64,000 bases of DNA from Ostrinia nubilalis (GCF_963855985.1 NC_087110.1:3215001-3279000), one strand, 5' to 3'; positions 40,602-50,755 are shown, counted from the stretch's first letter. A program made the numbers and translations. Notes: generated from the sequence alone by a model not told the origin.

Positions 40602-41535
40602 CGATGGCTCCTACGTATAAGGGCGAAACTGCCGCTTACGCCTTTTTCCAATTATTTAAGCAATGATTTCACTTTGCTCTAATCTATAACATCAGTAAGA
40701 AAAAAAAAATTGTTTTCCATTAGATACAAAATAAAATTTTAGGCAAATAGGCGTATGTGCAAAACTACGCCACGTATATAGCCCAATCATACGATTCGTC
40801 AATCTATACGAGTAGTTGCTTACATAAACATATATTTTTTATAATCCAAATCTTAAATAAAGCCATGAAAATATTTAGCAAATTGTTTTATTTATAAATT
40901 ATGACACATTATATAGTTATTTAATTTTTAGCGTTAAGAGTCGCATCTCAAACTAATTTGAAAATTATAAATAACTTGAAAAAATCGAACTGCCTAAGGC
41001 ATCGTGGGTTCAATTCCCGCCTTAGGCAATTCGATTTTTTCAAGATATTTATATTTTTTTAAAATATGACACATTATGTTAAAAGACCTAACTAAATCTC
41101 GAGCACAGTATATGGGCGTATTTGCGTTAAAACGTAAAACGGTACATTAAACGACTTTTTCTAACTGATTTATTATTGATATAGCACATGATAACAATTA
41201 AAAATAATTACATGCATAAATAAAGAGAGTAATCGCTTAAAATATTATATTTACGTTGTCATTTAAGTCTCTTTAAGTTGAACAATATACATGAAATTAT
41301 AGAAATATGCCGACGTAAAAGGGCAATGCCTAAAATCTCAAAATATATAAGAAAAATATAAAAATTGATAACAGCAGTAGCAAAAGCATTACATGTTAAG
41401 GCTAAATGTGAAATTTCATTAAATTCGTTTTAGTAGGTCAGAAGATATGACCAAAAAATATGGTTCTGGCCACTAAAATGGCTCTCCTGTAAAATTTACT
41501 TTTTTCACTTACGCCAGTATACGTAGGAGCCATCG
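40602..41535. mobile_element. 934-bp terminal-inverted-repeat element in a SINE
   Basis: Termini 'cgatggctcctacgtata' and 'tatacgtaggagccatcg' are exact 18-bp inverses. AATT is present on both sides (40598-40601 and 41536-41539) and once at the equivalent site expected in an empty SINE. Inside, 'ttacgcc' occurs near both ends and a long tRNA-like hairpin sits at 40974-41044. No transposase frame; superfamily not identified. Confidence 0.8.
40974..41044. repeat. Long hairpin with tRNA T-arm-like loop
   Basis: Arms 'cttgaaaaaatcgaactgcc' 'taaggc' and 'gccttaggcaattcgatttt' 'ttcaag' pair over 26 bp with one mismatch. The 18-base loop holds 'gtgggttcaattccc', matching the polymerase III B-box / T-loop consensus (GGTTCAANTCC). 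An acceptor-like stem leads directly to the T-arm, with no D or anticodon arm. Confidence 0.7.
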
Positions 41536-41658
41536 AATTGTGGTGAGCCCAATCGTAACACAAGCTTATTTAGCTTAACACGAGGGGTTAATGGGATTAT
41601 TAGTAATTTGGGCTATACAAATTGCTAATAATCTTTTGTTAAAAAAAATACTTCGGTG

Positions 41659-41957
41659 TGCTGGCCAGCGCTTCGAGTTGGACAATTTTCCGCATAGTGT
41701 ACTTGCACCATAATAGCAAACATGGAACCACTCTCATTATGTATTAGGACTTAGGTGTGTAGTTGGATTTTCCACTCCACTGTCTGCGACATTTAAATAA
41801 AAACCAAAAAATGACCTCATTAACCTTCTTAACCGACATCCGACATTTATTGTCTACAAGTAGGTAAGTAGATATTATACTTAATTTTGTTTGGGAGTAG
41901 GTAGGTAGGTATGTTCCTGACTTACTTATTACATAAGTAACTTACTACATAGTACTA
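41659..41957. other. Intergenic, nothing recognised
   Basis: No supported feature. Confidence 0.4.
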
Positions 41958-42110
41958 AATTGAGGATTCCTGGTGAAGCTCGCTCGCTACCACCTTTGGC
42001 CTGTGGGTGGAGTGCTCAGACCATCCTTAGTCTGAGGCATAGATAAGAATAAGATCTGAGGTGAAGTGCAGGTGAAGAGCATCCCGAACGAACATCAGGC
42101 GGAGGTGGAA
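41958..42110 (+). repeat. Interspersed repeat E
   Basis: 'attgaggattcctggtgaag' 'ctcgctcgctaccacctttg' 'gcctgtgggtggagtgctca'. The left part recurs at 49405-49463 around the hAT insertion. Confidence 0.5.
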
Positions 42111-43375
42111 TAATATACTAAGAGCAATGATATTATATAAAAACAAAAAATATCATTGACTAAGAGCATAAATCCACATTAGTCTGCAACCTGTCTAAAT
42201 AATATTTTACTAATATTCGATCAATAGGTAGTCATTCAGTAAATAATTGAGTTTTTAATTAATTTATGTATGCTCCGCAACGCGGCGCTATTAATATTAT
42301 TTATAACGGTAAATATTTGTTATTTTATAAGTTTTAATTTTATACTTATCGAGAAACGAAACGTACCTGTTTGTCAACTTATGACATAAAATATGTCAAT
42401 GTCAGTGTCAGTCATAAAAAAAACATTCATTGTTTTGAACGGGGAATCACCTGGTTTTACAATTTGTTTATTAATTTTAACTTCCTTCAGGCTAACTTAT
42501 AACAAATAAGAAAATCAAATCGTAAATTCCGTACCGCGCGGGAATAACTTGACATCTCGACCTGCACTTTTTTTTTTTTATTAGCTTAAACGCTTCCTCT
42601 ACCTTATACCCTACTGGTATAAAAAACTCAACTCGAAATACCCAAAAATACTTGAAATACAGCTCTTGTTCATAAGTAAATATCTACAATTTAGGCAATA
42701 AATATTTGACATAACGATATATCCAATTAATATTATTCGTACAAACATTTATATTTCGATTTATCAATGTATGTCAGAACATGTATTTATTAATATCTCG
42801 ACTTATACATTTATGGATTTTCGTTTTTAATTTGACAAAAACAGTTATCAAGTTATGATCCCCTCTGAGTACTAAACACATCCATGATATGTGCAGTTGT
42901 CTAGTTATGCACGCTGTCAAGAGTTTGGATATTTGGAGTTATCCAGCTATTACCTTCGTATAATCATATTTTTATATGTGTCATTAGCAGTTGTTAAAAT
43001 ATAACATTGTTAGCTTTATATATTTTTTACTTATCAAAGCGTTAATTATTACTTTTATTACTATTTTCAATAGTTTAAAACTAAATTAACGTTTAAATAG
43101 CAAGTTGAAAGTAGAAGGATATGTTTAGTCAATAGGTAGGTCTATCTACTAATGTTTTTTTCATAACAGACTAATATTTCGTTTGACAACAGAATTTAAG
43201 TAAAAAATCTAATAATAAACTTTTAGGTCAATTTTAAGTTCCGGATAATTATTATAGTCTATTTGACTTCAATGACATTATTTAGGAATAATGATGAGGT
43301 AAAAGTAAGTAGGGTCGATACGCCAGATCTCGTCCATTTAGTGAGTTGGTAGATTTGAGGAATAAAAATAATATA

Positions 43376-43760
43376 GGGTGGGTGCACCAGTCCCACACCA
43401 GGAACCAGTACGAGTAGTACACCATTTCTAATTTCACATCTAAATATTAACAATCTGTCCAATTTCCCGCCACTTTTGTTACGTTTGGTAGCACTGCCGT
43501 ACTTCTACCAATCATTAGTCATAAATAAAAGCGACAAACACGACTGGTCAACCTTAGGCACATTGCGACTTTCCACATTGATTGTTAAATAAAAATAAAA
43601 CTTACAGCTATTAAGAAAATTTGAATAAGCTACTTGATTCTATGATAGATAAGGAGTAGTGAATTCTTTTTTTTGCAATGATTGTTGTAATAATTGAGTC
43701 GCAATATCAAAATTACTTTTAAAATGTCGCTTATTCGGTTTGTTACTGGTACACCCACCC
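43376..43760. mobile_element. MITE nested in the 2.7-kb element
   Basis: 'gggtgggtgcaccagt' at the left and 'actggtacacccaccc' at the right are inverse with one mismatch. TA flanks both (43374-43375 and 43761-43762). Confidence 0.8.
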
Positions 43761-44720
43761 TACAATTTTTCGTAATCATTTTGAACGAAAAATTGTTGTC
43801 ATTATGCTCCCTTTAGTCTTTATAAGTATAGTATTAAACTTGCTCTAAACCATTAGAAGTTTTAATATTATCTTTTTAATATTAATGAAATATAGAAAAA
43901 ATGCATTCAAAATCACTAATAATTAATAACAGCATTTAAATAAAAAAATATAAATAAAATCTTACTAATTGGTATTCAAAATATTAAGGTATCACACTTA
44001 ATAATTATAAACATACATACATATATTTTAGTTTATTACATTTTTTGAAATTTCAATAGCATGGCTCAATTTGCAATATTATGGTCTCCTCTCTAGGCAC
44101 AGTTTGCTTTTTAACATTATTTACAACGTCTGTATTTAGAAAATAGTCGTGATAATGTGGACGCAAATTGGCTATCACAAAGGGTAAGCTACATTTGGAG
44201 GGTGTATTAGCGTCCAGGAAAAGGCCTAAGTACTGAAAAAAATCTTTGTGTTCGATACGTCATGTAAATATCGTTTTAAATGATATAAAACATGCATTGT
44301 TTTGTATATTTTAATATCTTTGACCCAGTTAGACCAGACCGCGATCACTTCTGACGCAAAGTGGAAATTGCATTGTAGTAAATTCGCATCCACCTTATTT
44401 TAAGTGTCATTTAATAAAGTACATTACCGATATCATTATCCGTATTGTATGGTTCATGGTTAAGGCTTAGAGACTGCTGTAAATCCCAAACTAGACCTAA
44501 ATATATTAAAAACTTACCTTAAAACGCGCACCTGCTCACGTGGGATTTATTTTTGGCAAAAACGGTAGCATGCTATACGTTTTTTTTAATGTGGGTTTAC
44601 CTGTCATACATTCAGGGAACCATAGCAATAGCTTTCGTTCTAGATTGATCCGTCATTTGGACGTGAACTGGACGATGGACGCGAAAGGGCGTGTCGACCT
44701 TACGCAAAAATATATCCAGT

Positions 44721-44770
44721 TAATTTTAATTATTTTAAGCTTAATGGTAAGCTTAAAATAATTAAAATTA
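44721..44770. repeat. 50-bp perfect hairpin
   Basis: 23-bp arms ('taattttaattattttaagc' + 'tta') around a 4-base loop ATGG. A HindIII-like AAGCTT lies in each arm. It is located inside the 2.7-kb element. Confidence 0.85.
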
Positions 44771-45266
44771 ATTGTGCTTGTTATGAAGCATGGCTTTTGT
44801 TCTTTTATTTGTCTTTTTTTCATTTTAAGCAAACGTACAATTATCTGATCAAAAGCGATCATAATCTGCGATTATATTTGATTTTTCTAATAAATTTGTT
44901 ACTATTTCATTGCAAAAGTGATAAAAATATGTTCTATTTTTATGTTTTGTTTTTTTACTTAAACTTAATTCCAAATAATTAACTTAAATCCAATTTTTAT
45001 ACCTTAAATATTTGTTTTTCTTTGGTGAATAACTTGACAAGTCGTCGGTACACAACTTGACAAGTCTTTTTTTTAATAGATTAAGAAGATAATTTAATCA
45101 AATTCTTACGCCAATCGAAAGATATGCATCAAATTAGCTTATTTCAATCATAAAAATATCAATTATCATTAATTCCGATTTACCAGAGAACTCTAAACTT
45201 TAAAATCGCTCCCCTGAAAAGTACGCGAAAATGACATGTCAAGTTATTCCCGCGCGGTACGGAATT

Positions 45267-45815
45267 GATACCTAACCTAGTTTATATTTATAGTCATTGT
45301 TCAGTGATAAAGGTTTAGCACGAACCTCAGAATACAGAACAAACCAGAAGGAGTGTTCGATAACATTTCTACGCGGCAACTTGTGTCCAAAATACTTCCC
45401 CTCCCGCGCCCCTCTACCCCCTTTAGTGTTACTAGCGCCGTGTGACACCCCCATTTTTGGGGTAAAATTATGTAATTTTTAAAGAGATGTTAAACAAGTA
45501 AAAAATAAGTAAGTGAAATAAGTACACACGGCCAGTGTTAACTATCCATTTCCGTTTTTGCTCTCGCTCTTATCAAATGGTGATTCTTTGCGATAGAACG
45601 AGACGACATGACTGGCCATAGGCATAGATAGTACCTACCTACCTATGAATTTAATTTTTACTCCGAAGTAACTAAGTGTAAGATGATTATTTATTTCTAT
45701 TAAATAGTGTAATATATGTACTATATTTTATGTAGGTATAATATGTTATTTAAAAGTCAATTACAAAAGTCGAATATAAATTTTAGAATGCCAAGTAAAA
45801 CAAAAAAGAAACTTA
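45267..45815. other. Intergenic, nothing recognised
   Basis: Two opposed 60-codon frames overlap at 45272-45482; neither has domain support. Confidence 0.45.
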
Positions 45816-45834
45816 AGGTTCTTTATTATGTAAA
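45816..45834 (-). terminator. Candidate polyadenylation signal, minus strand
   Basis: 'ttctttattatgt' contains AATAAA on the minus strand, about 50 bp after the stop of the candidate last exon at 45882-45970. Confidence 0.35.
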
Positions 45835-45881
45835 CATATCGACAACAAAACATTTGTTTACGGCGCAGTAGTGCTTTTAGT

Positions 45882-45970
45882 TTAACTTTTCTTGGAGTGA
45901 AAAACAGAATCCAAATCAAAAACATCACCAATACTTAAATTTGATTGCGAGGCAACTCTGGCTGTGTATC
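45882..45970 (-). CDS. Candidate terminal exon of the divergent THAP-like gene
   Basis: On the minus strand a strong acceptor ('tctgattttttttcag') precedes 89 bases. Read in phase 1, these give 'YTARVASQSNLSIGDVFD' and end 'HSKKS' before a TAA. An AATAAA follows. The only other exon seen (46487-46563) ends in phase 2; spliced directly, the frame would shift and stop after about 14 codons. Either a middle exon is missed, or the gene is broken. Domain unknown. Confidence 0.3.
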
Positions 45971-46164
45971 CTGAAAAAAAATCAGAGTAAGTATGTAAGC
46001 AATAATTAATTACTTAAAATTATTATTAAATATACAAATATTGCTGCTGCTGATCTGTTGATACCAATGCCTTACTTTTGAATAAATGGGAAAGTATGAA
46101 ATTCACGATAGTAATTTATTATCTCCTCATTATTAGGGAGTAATATTATAAATTAATTCAATAT

Positions 46165-46245
46165 ATTGAAATCAAATCAAAATCAAAAATATTTATTCAG
46201 TTTAGACCACAAGTGGCACTTAATTTAATTAATCAGGTTGTCATG
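46165..46245 (-). repeat. Lepidopteran-type interspersed repeat scrap
   Basis: 'gaaatcaaatcaaaatcaaa' 'aatatttattcag' 'accacaagtggcact' looks like the inverted A-rich tail of a retroposon. It lies in the presumed intron of the THAP-like gene. Confidence 0.4.
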
Positions 46246-46486
46246 TCATGGATGAAATTACACTAAAAACTAATTAAAACAAAAAGGATGGGGAAAATAT
46301 TCCATTATTCTGTGGTAACGCTAACAAAATTAACGCGTGAATTTTTTATAAGTAGACAAATGTAATTCAATATAAAAAAGTAGGGTAAAATATTCCGTTG
46401 ACCTGTGGCAACACTTACAAAATACAACCGTGATTTTTTTTGAAAATTATTATTTAATTAAAATGAATTGGAAATGTGCTACTTAC

Positions 46487-46563
46487 GGATAAAACATGAT
46501 CCCATGCACTTTCTTCGTAATTCCAGTAGCATTCTTACATGTCGGAACGGCACAAGACGGCAT
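46487..46563 (-). CDS. First coding exon of a THAP-like gene (partial)
   Basis: The ATG at 46563 (minus strand) opens MPSCAVPTC-KNATGITKKVHG-IMFYP, ending at a consensus donor (cc|GTAAGT). THAP zinc fingers begin this way: Met, a few residues, Cys-x2-4-Cys, then an aromatic-Pro ('F-P') about 20 residues on. THAP is a C2CH DNA-binding domain common in transcription factors and P-element-type transposase descendants. The second Cys/His pair and AVPTF box would lie in later exons, which I could not identify. The start codon is 105 bp from the helicase start codon on the other strand, so the two genes would share a promoter region. The THAP assignment rests on 26 residues. Confidence 0.5.
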
Positions 46564-46667
46564 AATTTAATTATAAAGTGTCAATCTGACGGATATGTAA
46601 ACAATGCGCGCGCCGGCCATTGACTGATTGCTTTAAAGTCAAAGTAGTGCGATTTGGAGTACTTTAT
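46564..46667. promoter_or_regulatory. Candidate bidirectional promoter between THAP-like gene and helicase
   Basis: 104 bp separates the two opposed start codons and includes 'aatgcgcgcgccggcc', GC-rich against an AT-rich background. No TATA box is evident. On the plus strand a short upstream frame (ATG at 46604, seven codons, stop at 46625-46627) precedes the helicase ATG. Confidence 0.4.
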
Positions 46668-46881
46668 ATGAATACACATTTACGCCCGTTGACGGTTTCT
46701 GGTTTGTTCCGTATTCTGAGGCACGAACATAACATTTTAAGTCGTTATGGACTAGTGGGATTTTTACCTAAAATCATGTTCCTATCTAGATATTTGGGTA
46801 CTAGATCTAAGGTATGGAAGAATATCTTCTTCTCTGAAGCAGCTAGCAGCAGATTCATATCGCCATTCCGTAAATACACCG
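46668..46881 (+). CDS. DHX30-like helicase, coding exon 1
   Basis: Starts at the first in-frame ATG, MNTHLRPLTVSGLFRIL...; the frame is open upstream to a TTG at 46620 but not to another ATG. Residues 1-71 contain about ten Arg and only two acidic residues, with amphipathic stretches, consistent with mitochondrial import. Ends in phase 1 before GTAAAT. Confidence 0.75.
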
Positions 46882-47132
46882 GTAAATATGACATAACCTC
46901 AAAATTCTCATTGAACCATCTTCCTTAAACTTGATTTACTCCTTCTTGTTATTTATCTTTAATGCAATAGCTTAACTCTGTTTAAGATAATATTATTAGC
47001 ATAATATGCACACAGCAACCACTGTGGAAAAAATAATTTAATTCCTACCAAAAACTTTATGTAATGTGTGTGTGATTCACTGCCTTATCTTTGAAATCCA
47101 TTAATTTAAAACCTTTTAATATTAATTTTCAG

Positions 47133-47297
47133 GAGTAACATGCAACATTCAGCAAGAATACGCATGCATATGTCATCATTTCAACAAAAAAGTACAAATA
47201 CAGTCAAGAAAATCATTCTTATTAGAAAATCGAAGATTTTATACAAAAAAATTTACAGATGATCTAACAGAAGCTCAAGTTATTCAGAATGAAAAAA
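47133..47297 (+). CDS. DHX30-like helicase, coding exon 2
   Basis: Acceptor 'attttcag', donor GTAAGT; phase 1 to phase 1. Encodes residues ~72-126, including 'NIQQEYACICHHF' and 'TDDLTEAQVIQNEK', a linker between presequence and RNA-binding segment without a known motif. Confidence 0.8.
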
Positions 47298-47635
47298 GTA
47301 AGTACATTTTTCACAAATTTTTCATCTACATTAAAGACAGCCTAAACCAAACCTGACTGAAAGTGATAAATTATAAATTATCACTATAACGAGATTTGGC
47401 AACAAAACACTTTTATAAAGGTAAAAAGGTATTTACCCTCCCAAAGATTTTACCTGAAAAACATTAGTACATTATTAGTTTGTCGAATTGACTGTACCAC
47501 GGGCGAAAATATTTTGCAAATGCGGGCGGGTGTAGAAAATTCATCGCGCCTGAGCAGACGACGCCGCATGTACCTACCTATGTGTGTAACTGATATTTTT
47601 CACCAAAAACTTACTACCTGCATATTATGTTCCAG

Positions 47636-47825
47636 ATCTCACAAAAATCCGACAACTATTCCCACAACCTCGTGTGACGCTTAACGAGTTCACAGCTAAA
47701 ACTCCACAGAAGGTATTTGAAATACATTACAAACAGCACATGGTTGCTGGCAGAAAGAAACTGGCTCAAGGCGACTGGACTTGCACGTACGCATTCATAT
47801 GGCCAGAGAAAATGAAGTTTGACAG
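47636..47825 (+). CDS. DHX30-like helicase, coding exon 3
   Basis: Residues 127-190. 'LFPQPRVTLNEF' followed by 'YAFIWPEKMKF' is the first half of a dsRNA-binding-like fold, as in DHX30 ('FP-P...LN'). Donor GTAAGA; ends in phase 2. Confidence 0.88.
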
Positions 47826-47854
47826 GTAAGAAAATAAATCAACAATGTTACTAG

Positions 47855-48008
47855 TCATCTTTTCAACCAAATGACATCTACTGCAGGACAAAGGCCTCCC
47901 CCAAGGATTTCTACAATGACCGGTCCTGCGCCGCACGCATTTGGGAAGATCGTCGGTCCACCTAGTGGAAGACCTGCCTACACTACTTCTTCCAGTCCAT
48001 GGTTCTGC
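47855..48008 (-). mobile_element. RTE-type LINE 3' end fragment in intron 3
   Basis: 'caaccaaatgacatctactg' ... 'caatgaccggtcctgcgccg' ... 'agatcgtcggtccacctagt' 'ggaagacctg'. Antisense to the helicase. Confidence 0.7.
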
Positions 48009-48159
48009 CACAGCATCAATTTCCAGTCAATTGACATCTAGTTATATCAATTGACTTTTCATAAACAGTCTAATAGTAAAAGCATAGAAAAGTTATGATA
48101 TTATTTCGCCAACGCAATGGACCATTCATGATATTTTATGAAAAAATATTATTTTTCAG

Positions 48160-48267
48160 TACAGCCATCTCAAAACGACATGCAGCTGACAAAGCAGCGA
48201 CACAAGCATTAATGTGGTTATATTTAAATAAACGAATAGACAACCAAGGAAATCCAATATATGACAG
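48160..48267 (+). CDS. DHX30-like helicase, coding exon 4
   Basis: Completes the dsRNA-binding-like domain with 'SKRHAADKAATQALMWLY', the C-terminal helix in which K-x-A-x3-A-A is typical. Residues 190-226, phase 2 to 2. Confidence 0.9.
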
Positions 48268-48410
48268 GTATGATGAACAACCTTTACTTTATTCTTCTAC
48301 TTCTTCTCTTATAATATGGCTATTGTTTCAATGTTTGGCAATTTACTTTATTTCTTATAGCTTCTTCCACACCAACGCCTGCAGGTCGCCATCGCCGGCG
48401 CGATCATAAG

Positions 48411-48827
48411 CAGGGTTCGAACGGATAATTATCAATGATATTTATCACGATAATAACAGATGGATAATTATCGGTTGATAATAACAAAAAAATTCGCTCG
48501 TGAAACTGGATTCGAAGTTTTCGAAGTGTATTTCCGCACTTGCGTCTAGTGGTGGATGTTATTTAACATAGATAGTTCTAAAACCTATCTATTTAGCTCC
48601 ATAACGATCACTTGTTACCTTGTCAAAATATTTATCTATTTTCCACAACGCTTTATGGGACTAGCGATGGATAACTTGACAACAATCAGTAACAAAAAAC
48701 GTAAAGCAACATTCTCAATGTAACATCAGAATATCTTATGAAAAAATATGACAAATGTATCTTATACTGTTGATAATTATCAGATAATTATCACGAAGCG
48801 TAATTATCTTGATAATTTCGAACCCTG
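48411..48827. mobile_element. hAT-type MITE in intron 4 (417 bp)
   Basis: Ends 'cagggttcgaa' and 'ttcgaaccctg' are exact 11-bp inverses. 8-bp flanks ATCATAAG (48403-48410) and ATCATAGG (48828-48835) differ at one base. CAGGG termini and 8-bp duplications define hAT elements. Subterminal 'gataattatc' recurs in both halves. Noncoding. Confidence 0.88.
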
Positions 48828-48978
48828 ATCATAGGCCAATGACAGATCGTGCGACCCATGAAAATCATATGCACAATATTGCACACCAATAAAAAATATT
48901 TTCCTATGTATTTTCACTAATTTATTATTATGTGTGTTTAAAATGTCCAAATGTCATGTACATTATTTAATATTGCAG

Positions 48979-49091
48979 GGAGGTGATATCCGAACTTCGG
49001 GACACCGTTAACAAGCCAATACAAATAACTATAAGTGAGAAATCCGTGGAACGAATTGATCGTATATGGAACGAGTATCAAAGTGGGATAA
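48979..49091 (+). CDS. DHX30-like helicase, coding exon 5
   Basis: Residues 226-264, 'ELRDTVNKPIQITISEKSVE' then 'RIDRIWNEYQSGI'. The donor must be GTAGGT at 49092. A second GT four bases on (49096) would shift the frame and bring a stop four codons into exon 6. Confidence 0.85.
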
Positions 49092-49258
49092 GTAGGTTTG
49101 TTTTTATTAAATTATATTTTTAAGTTGTAGCAGCATGTAATTGCTTTTGTTAAATTATATTTTAAAATTGTAGCAGCATGTAATTTTGTCCTTGTGCCTA
49201 ATTATTCATAATGGTGGCTTGTATATGAGTAAATTATAATAATTATTATATCTTTCAG

Positions 49259-49345
49259 GGCCAATCTATGAAGCAGCCTTCAAAAACGCTGCTTGCAAAG
49301 AGATCACAACACCAGTATTATCTAAGGAATCCTCTTTGGACGATG
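49259..49345 (+). CDS. DHX30-like helicase, coding exon 6
   Basis: Acceptor 'atctttcag', donor GTAAGT, phase 1 to 1. Encodes 'PIYEAAFKNAACKEITTPVL' and a Ser/Asp-rich end; linker region. Confidence 0.85.
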
Positions 49346-49404
49346 GTAAGTAATCAATTGTTGTGTTCCGGCAGTTAGAGGTAAGATAGCCAGTTCCTCT
49401 GTGG

Positions 49405-49463
49405 TTGAGGATTCCGGGTGAAGCTCGCTTCCACCTTCGGCCTGATCATCACTTGCCATCACG
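49405..49463 (+). repeat. Repeat E fragment flanking the hAT insertion
   Basis: 'ttgaggattccgggtgaagc' 'tcgcttccaccttcggcctg' matches 41958. The repeat resumes at 50509 ('tagatacaggccaagagctt'). Confidence 0.5.
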
Positions 49464-50500
49464 TAGTGTCCGACCGAATGTTCGGTTTCGGTTTCGTTTT
49501 CGGTTGAGTTTCGGTAAAAACACGAGTTTCGGTTTAGTTTCGTTTTCGGCGGCAAACTTGCCGAAACTACGACCGAAACCGAATGTGCATTCGGGAGTTT
49601 CCGCGCTGTTATCGGTCATGTTCGGCGCGTTGAAAGAGTGAATGAATCCGATCAGAGCCAATGTCGTGATTCGCTCGCTTGTTTGTTTGCTGTTAGTTTT
49701 GTTTTGTTGTGGTAGCGAGTTTTCGAGTGATTTATTTTGAATTTGGTAAGTTTTATCTCGTTTTATGTCGTTATAACATAAGAGCGGGTAGTAAACATCA
49801 AAAAAAAATTTTTGGTTCGCAAATGCTATACGTAAACAAACATTAGTTAGGTAGTTAGTAATGACTATAGTGCATTGGTGATAATATTATGGATTCAGAG
49901 TTTCAAAGTTCATTTTAATATTTATCACCAAGGTATCCAAGTGGCAAGTACACAGTAGATACTAACGAAACCTCGATATCATTTTTGAAGATCTATCCAT
50001 AGATACCCCACACGTATGTGTTTGATGAAAAAAAATTTTTGAGTTTCAGTTTAAGTATTGGGAGCCCCCAATATTTATTATCTATTTTATTTTTATTTTT
50101 GCATAAAAATCTTAATGCGGTTCACAGAATACCATCTACCTACCAAGTTTCAACAGTATAGCTCTTATAGTTTCGGAAAAAATGGCTGTGACATACGGAC
50201 AGACAGACATGACGAATCTAAAAAAATCTAGACTATAAATCCTTCTTTTTCTTTTTTAATACACAATTGGATACCTTTTAGAGTAAAAAGGCGCTTTATA
50301 AGTTTAATTTTAATGCAGTTTAAAGAGAAAACAATAAAGACTGACTGATTATAATAACGTTTTCTTTATTTTTCCCTAAAAATATGAGCCTTGTAAGGAA
50401 GTTTCGGTTTCGGTTTCGGTTTCGGCCGAAATAGACACCGTTGCCGAAATTCGTTTTCGGTTTCGGTTTCGGTCGTAAAACTAGTTTCGGTCGGACACTA
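49464..50500. mobile_element. hAT-type element with TTTCGG hexamer arrays, intron 6 (1,037 bp)
   Basis: Exact inverse termini 'tagtgtccgaccgaa' and 'ttcggtcggacacta' are flanked by a perfect 8-bp duplication CCATCACG (49456-49463 and 50501-50508). Both ends carry clustered TTCGGT/GGTTTC hexamers, up to four in tandem ('ggtttcggtttcggtttcgg'). The overlapping 70-80-codon frames at 49322-49661 translate these hexamers and are not genes. No transposase is present. Confidence 0.92.
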
Positions 50501-50564
50501 CCATCACGTAGATACAGGCCAAGAGCTTCCTCGTTGTGGATAAAAAAAATATCATAAAATCAGG

Positions 50565-50755
50565 TCATTTAGTCTCCACTGCAGGAGCAGGACCCTCTCT
50601 AATTTACTAGAGACAAATGGAGGATTTGGTATACACTCCCCATGTTTGCCAGACGGGTTGGTGAGGCCATATGTTTGCATTTGTCTCTTAGTCGCCTCTT
50701 ATGACATCCACGAGAAGTTTGGAGGTGGTCCTATTTATTCTACTATGCCTGGCAC
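50565..50755 (-). repeat. Interspersed repeat D copy in intron 6
   Basis: Reverse orientation: 'ttggtgaggccatatgtttg' and 'gtcgcctcttatgacatcca' correspond to the copies at 9640 and 11235. Confidence 0.5.

Larger units (their letters stand above)
40502..41658 (+). mobile_element. tRNA-derived SINE (family 1) split by a 934-bp insertion
   Basis: Head 'tagccacgataaccgaacgg' and B-box 'cgggttcgaatcccac' at 40503-40595. Body and tail resume at 41536 with 'aattgtggtgagcccaatcg' and 'taacacgaggggttaatggg'. Compared with the copy at 2330, the two parts join at the AATT that flanks the insertion. Confidence 0.75.
42525..45266. mobile_element. 2.7-kb terminal-inverted-repeat element, noncoding
   Basis: The first 31 bp, beginning 'aattccgtaccgcgcgggaa' then 'taacttgacat', are the exact inverse of the last 31 bp. 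If AATT is the target duplication, the element proper is 42529-45262. TTGACA(AG) recurs in subterminal positions (about 42548, 45032, 45056, 45238 inverse). No transposase frame was found in 2.7 kb of AT-rich sequence; it carries a nested 385-bp MITE. Confidence 0.8.

Noticed and set aside
40981..41030. Functional tRNA gene
   Set aside because: Only an acceptor-like stem and a T-arm can be drawn; the D and anticodon arms are absent.
49322..49661. Overlapping 70-78-codon frames rich in R-F-R-F
   Set aside because: Direct translation of the TTTCGG hexamer array at the hAT terminus.
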